DNA from: Ramlibacter sp.
Lineage (GTDB): Bacteria > Pseudomonadota > Gammaproteobacteria > Burkholderiales > Burkholderiaceae_C
Assembly (NCBI GenBank): GCA_021156245.1
Contig: JAJNBO010000152.1
Coordinates: forward strand, 1-8,195
Length of the DNA stretch: 8,195 nucleotides
Direction: 5' to 3'
Shown: one piece after another, positions 5,954 through 8,195 of the stretch
Layout of the letters: every line of letters starts with the position of its first letter
How positions within the stretch are numbered: position 1 is the stretch's first letter
The notes under the pieces: generated by a model
The model's database searches: none
Seen by the model: only the letters and a program-made list of their open reading frames with translations
What the model was told of the DNA's origin: nothing
Program-made: the position numbers and the translations under genes

Positions 5954-6340
5954 ATGGCCATCCGCATCGTCCGGCTCGGTACGCCTCGCTCGCCCGGCGA
6001 AGGCTTGCGCGTGGGCACGGTGCGGCGGCCGCCCCGTGGCGTGCCGAAGAGCGAGTTCGCAAGCCGCGACTTCTACGACGTGTGGCTGCCGAACCTCGCG
6101 CCGACGGCGGACCTGGTGGCCAAGGGCCTCGCCGCGGACGACGCCAGGGAATGGGCGGCGTTCCGCCGCAAGTACGTGGCGGAGATGAAGAAGCCCGATG
6201 CCAGCCACCTGCTGGACATGCTGGCGGCCCTGTCGCACCAGACGAACCTGGCGGTGGGCTGCTACTGCGAGGACGAGGCCCGCTGCCACCGCGGGATCCT
6301 GCGCGAGCTGCTGCAGGACCGCGGCGCGAAGATCGGCTAG
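5954..6340 (+). CDS. DUF488 family protein
   Basis: A 128-residue protein of the DUF488 family, whose biochemical function is not established. The characteristic parts are present: an N-terminal IRIVRLGTPR strand, VRRPPRGVPKSEFASRDFYDVWLPNLAP (24-50, including the typical YDVWLP), and the C-terminal ALSHQTNLAVGCYCEDEARCHRGILRELL with Cys103, Cys105, Cys111 and His112, a cluster suggestive of a metal site or redox-active cysteines. Start ATG 5954 is preferred over an upstream in-frame GTG at 5921 because the family begins at this point. No signal peptide or membrane segment, so cytoplasmic. It converges with the small exported protein gene and overlaps its stop codon. Confidence 0.88.
   Translation: MAIRIVRLGTPRSPGEGLRVGTVRRPPRGVPKSEFASRDFYDVWLPNLAPTADLVAKGLAADDAREWAAFRRKYVAEMKKPDASHLLDMLAALSHQTNLAVGCYCEDEARCHRGILRELLQDRGAKIG
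6337..6340. other. CTAG shared by stop codons of two convergent genes
   Basis: TAG ending DUF488 occupies 6338-6340 and TAG ending the minus-strand exported protein occupies 6339-6337. The two coding regions therefore overlap by a four-base palindrome. Confidence 0.9.
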
Positions 6341-6576
6341 ATCCCCAGGATCTTCTTGGCTTCGCCGAGGTCCTTCATGGACTCGGCGTGCTTGCCGGCC
6401 TTGTGGTGGTCTTCGCCGCTCTTGCGCAGCTTGGCCACCTTGTCCGCGTTCTCCTTGGAGAGCGTCGGCTTGGTCGACATCTTGGCGTCGATCGCCTTCA
6501 TTTCATTCGGGCAGTTGTGGGCCCAGGCGGCGCCGGCCAGGGCAAGGCCGGCTGCAAGGATCAGGACTTGGCGCAT
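6337..6576 (-). CDS. Small exported protein with His-first mature N-terminus, unknown function
   Basis: A 79-residue protein. Residues 1-19 are a clear signal peptide (Arg2, hydrophobic core LILAAGLALAGAA, cleavage motif AWA), so the mature periplasmic form should begin His20-Asn-Cys22-Pro. The rest is hydrophilic, Lys-rich and probably helical, with a second histidine cluster DHHKAGKH (57-63) and Met residues 26, 33 and 67; the ending EAKKILGI resembles small conserved proteins I recall from Burkholderiales. No named family is assigned. The start is ATG 6576 because GGAGAG lies 5 nt before it; an in-frame ATG at 6588 has no ribosome binding site and would add four residues. It follows the ion channel gene by 30 nt on the same strand and may be co-transcribed with it. 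A hairpin overlaps its ribosome binding site. Confidence 0.8.
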   Translation of the reverse strand: MRQVLILAAGLALAGAAWAHNCPNEMKAIDAKMSTKPTLSKENADKVAKLRKSGEDHHKAGKHAESMKDLGEAKKILGI

Positions 6577-6602
6577 GGCGCTCTCCATGAGGGTGGAGCG
6601 CC
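6577..6602 (-). promoter_or_regulatory. Hairpin covering the ribosome binding site of the small exported protein
   Basis: Reading on the minus strand, GGCGCTC (6602-6596) pairs perfectly with GAGCGCC (6583-6577) around a 12-nt loop. The Shine-Dalgarno GGAGAG (6586-6581) lies half in the loop and half in the stem, and the ATG follows directly. The stem also begins 4 nt after the ion channel stop, so it could instead end that transcript, though no T tract follows. Confidence 0.4.
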
Positions 6603-6606
6603 GACC

Positions 6607-7497
6607 TTAGCGCGGTGGCGGGGGCGGCGCCTGAGCGTTTACCCCATCCTTTCGTTCTAGTGGGACGCCGCAGGCCCGGCAGAACCTGGCGTCCGCCGCA
6701 TGCCCCGTCGCCCCGCAGCCTGGACAGGCATGCAGCAGGGGCAGGGGCGGCGCGTGACGCAGCGCCGTCATCTCGGCGGTCACGATGCCGGTCGGAACCG
6801 CCAGCGTTCCCCAGCCGATGAGCATGATCACGGAGGCGATGAAGCGGCCGACGTCCGTCTTCGGCGTGATGTCGCCGAAGCCGACCGTGGTGATGGTGGT
6901 GATCGCCCAGTACACGGAAGTGGGGATGTCCTCGAAGCCGTGCTTCGGGCCTTCCACCACGTACAGCAGCGTGCCGAGCACCAGCACCATCATCAGCACC
7001 GCCGAGAGGAACACCATGATCTTGCGGCGGCTGGCCGCGAGCGCGGCTCCGAGCATCTGGTACTCCACGATGTAGTCGGTCAGCTTGAAGATGCGAAAGA
7101 TGCGCAGCAGCCGCAGGATGCGTACGTCGATCAGCGCGTGCATCTCCGGGAAGAAATAGGCCAGGTAGGTCGGCAGGATCGACAGCAGGTCGACGATGCC
7201 GAAGAAGCTGAGCGCGTACTTCAGTTGGCGCTGCACGCTGAGCAAGCGGGCGATGTATTCCACGGTGAACAGCACCGTGAAGAACCACTCCACCCCATCG
7301 AGCAACGGGCGGTTGTCGCGCCTCAGCTCGGGCACGCTGTCGATGATGACGACCGCCACGCTCACCAGGATGGCGGTGATGATCACCTTGTCGAACACGC
7401 GCCCCTCCGGCGTCTCCGACTCGAAGATCACCTCGTGCATCCGCCGCCGCCAGGGCTGCGGGGGCTTTCCGAGGTCGCTTTCGTTGCCCGGGACCAT
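6607..7497 (-). CDS. Voltage-gated-type potassium ion channel with C-terminal zinc ribbon
   Basis: A 296-residue six-transmembrane ion channel of the inner membrane. S1 is about 38-53, S2 71-87, S3 98-115 and S5 160-181. S4 at 126-138 has the voltage-sensor pattern of Arg at every third position (126, 129, 132, 135, then Lys138). The pore helix and selectivity filter are YWAITTITTVGFGD (196-209), where GFGD replaces the commoner GYGD, and S6 is about 219-240. After S6 a short linker leads to a zinc-ribbon-like tail with Cys258, Cys261, Cys273 and Cys276 (CPGC...CRAC), then a Pro-rich end. The filter predicts K+ selectivity. The start at 7497 is 5 nt after the enolase-family stop, suggesting co-transcription; no good Shine-Dalgarno sequence is seen, and Met20 (7440) is an alternative start. 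Confidence 0.9.
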   Translation of the reverse strand: MVPGNESDLGKPPQPWRRRMHEVIFESETPEGRVFDKVIITAILVSVAVVIIDSVPELRRDNRPLLDGVEWFFTVLFTVEYIARLLSVQRQLKYALSFFGIVDLLSILPTYLAYFFPEMHALIDVRILRLLRIFRIFKLTDYIVEYQMLGAALAASRRKIMVFLSAVLMMVLVLGTLLYVVEGPKHGFEDIPTSVYWAITTITTVGFGDITPKTDVGRFIASVIMLIGWGTLAVPTGIVTAEMTALRHAPPLPLLHACPGCGATGHAADARFCRACGVPLERKDGVNAQAPPPPPR

Positions 7498-7502
7498 GCG
7501 CG

Positions 7503-8195
7503 TCAGGCGGCCGGTTGGCGAAAGCGCTCCCACGCCTGCGGCGTCGGCGTGGTCCCGGCGCCCGGCACCTGCGGCAGGCGGAAGAAGCCGTCCACCACGT
7601 CCGCCGGCTCGGTGAAGCAGTCCTTGATCCAGGGGATGTATTCCAGCACCTGGCAGGCCGGATGCGCATAGCTGAGGTGCACGTGCACCTGGCTCATGTC
7701 GCCGGCGTGCGGCGCGACCGGCAGCCGGTGGCTGTTCGCGGTTTCGCAGACCCGGAGCACCTCCGTCAGGCCGCCCATGCGCGTGACGTCGGGCTGCACC
7801 CAGTGGATCGCCTGCTGGTGGAAAAACTCGGAGAACGCGTCCTGCGTGTACAGCTGCTCGCCCAGCGCCACGGGGATGCGGGTCGCCCGCGCCAGCTGCG
7901 CGTGACCCTTGACGTCGTCGTACCAGAGCGGCTCCTCGAACCAGTAGACGTCGTGTTCCTCGGCGCCATGGCAGAAACGCAGGCAGGTGGCCAGGTCCCA
8001 CTTGCCGTTGCCGTCGATGGCCAGCGTCACGTCCGGGCCGATCGCCCGGCGCACCGCCGCCAGCCGCCGCAGGTCGCGCTCCACCGTCGACCCCACCTTG
8101 ATCTTGATCCCGCTGAAGCCCTGCTCCACCGCGCGCCGTGCGCCGGCGACCAGCTGCTCGTCGCCGATGGACAGCCAGCCGATGTCGGTGTTGTA
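7503..8195 (-). CDS. Enolase-superfamily (mandelate racemase/muconate lactonizing type) enzyme, N-terminus beyond window
   Basis: The C-terminal 230 residues of a metal-dependent enzyme that abstracts the proton alpha to a carboxylate, typically a sugar-acid dehydratase or racemase; cytoplasmic. The N-terminal capping domain and part of the barrel lie past the right edge. Numbering from the first visible residue, the full mandelate-racemase set is present: Lys31 and Lys33 (KIKV), metal ligands Asp61 (AIDGNGKW), Glu87 (WFEEPL) and Glu113 (LGEQ), the Asp136/His163 pair ([19 protein letters not shown]), and Glu185 (LEYI). This points to a catalytically competent member of the mandelate-racemase subgroup. 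Substrate cannot be read from this part. The frame stays open to the window edge with no in-frame stop. The ion channel starts 5 nt after its stop. Confidence 0.9.
   Translation of the reverse strand, partial: YNTDIGWLSIGDEQLVAGARRAVEQGFSGIKIKVGSTVERDLRRLAAVRRAIGPDVTLAIDGNGKWDLATCLRFCHGAEEHDVYWFEEPLWYDDVKGHAQLARATRIPVALGEQLYTQDAFSEFFHQQAIHWVQPDVTRMGGLTEVLRVCETANSHRLPVAPHAGDMSQVHVHLSYAHPACQVLEYIPWIKDCFTEPADVVDGFFRLPQVPGAGTTPTPQAWERFRQPAA

Noticed and set aside
4747..6018. 423-codon minus-strand frame overlapping the luciferase-like gene
   Set aside because: Arg/Ala/Pro-rich shadow in another frame; the family signatures are all in the 4887-5900 frame.
6478..6492. KMSTK in the small exported protein as an aminoacyl-tRNA synthetase KMSKS-like motif
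   Set aside because: The protein is 79 residues, exported and lacks any synthetase fold; chance similarity.
6700..7671. 323-codon plus-strand frame opposite the ion channel
   Set aside because: His/Asp/Arg-rich shadow with no motif; the minus strand has S4 and a selectivity filter.

Overview
The window is GC-rich throughout, with strongly GC-biased third codon positions. Its gene content (EgtB, a single-domain response regulator, a MetE-like methionine synthase, a group-1 luciferase-like oxidoreductase, a DUF488 protein, a di-heme cytochrome c with a divergent TetR regulator) resembles a chromosomal region of a betaproteobacterium, most likely Burkholderiales/Comamonadaceae (Ramlibacter- or Variovorax-like). 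That assignment is inferred from protein style, not from a database search. I see no RNA gene, insertion sequence, CRISPR array or prophage.

Layout, left to right. (1) On the minus strand is the 5' part of egtB (ergothioneine sulfoxide synthase), running off the left edge, and upstream of it a small secreted protein of unknown function (1204-1611). (2) A TetR-family regulator (minus) faces a membrane-anchored di-heme cytochrome c (plus, 2450-3346) across an AT-rich 62-bp intergenic stretch. The 3' end of the tetR reading frame appears frameshifted at a run of six G. (3) A cobalamin-independent methionine synthase-like gene (minus, 3381-4403) converges on the cytochrome gene and diverges from a single-domain CheY-like response regulator (plus, 4479-4886). 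(4) A luciferase-like flavin monooxygenase (minus, 4887-5900) converges on the response regulator with no spacer and diverges from a DUF488 gene (plus, 5954-6340). (5) A minus-strand run follows: the C-terminal two thirds of an enolase-superfamily sugar-acid dehydratase/racemase (from the right edge to 7503), a voltage-gated-type ion channel with a C-terminal zinc ribbon (6607-7497), and a tiny exported protein with a His-Asn-Cys mature N-terminus (6337-6576).

The region reads as a compact series of mostly independent housekeeping and accessory genes rather than one pathway. The only strong regulatory pairing is tetR with the cytochrome c gene. Two convergent gene pairs share or abut their stop codons in palindromes (TGATCA and CTAG), and several starts lack a Shine-Dalgarno sequence but have a -10-like hexamer just upstream, suggesting leaderless transcripts. 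I found no convincing new multi-gene system. The points most worth a second look are the tetR frameshift, the MesD-like methionine synthase without an adjacent partner, the small His-first exported protein with a hairpin over its ribosome binding site, and the channel-zinc ribbon fusion.
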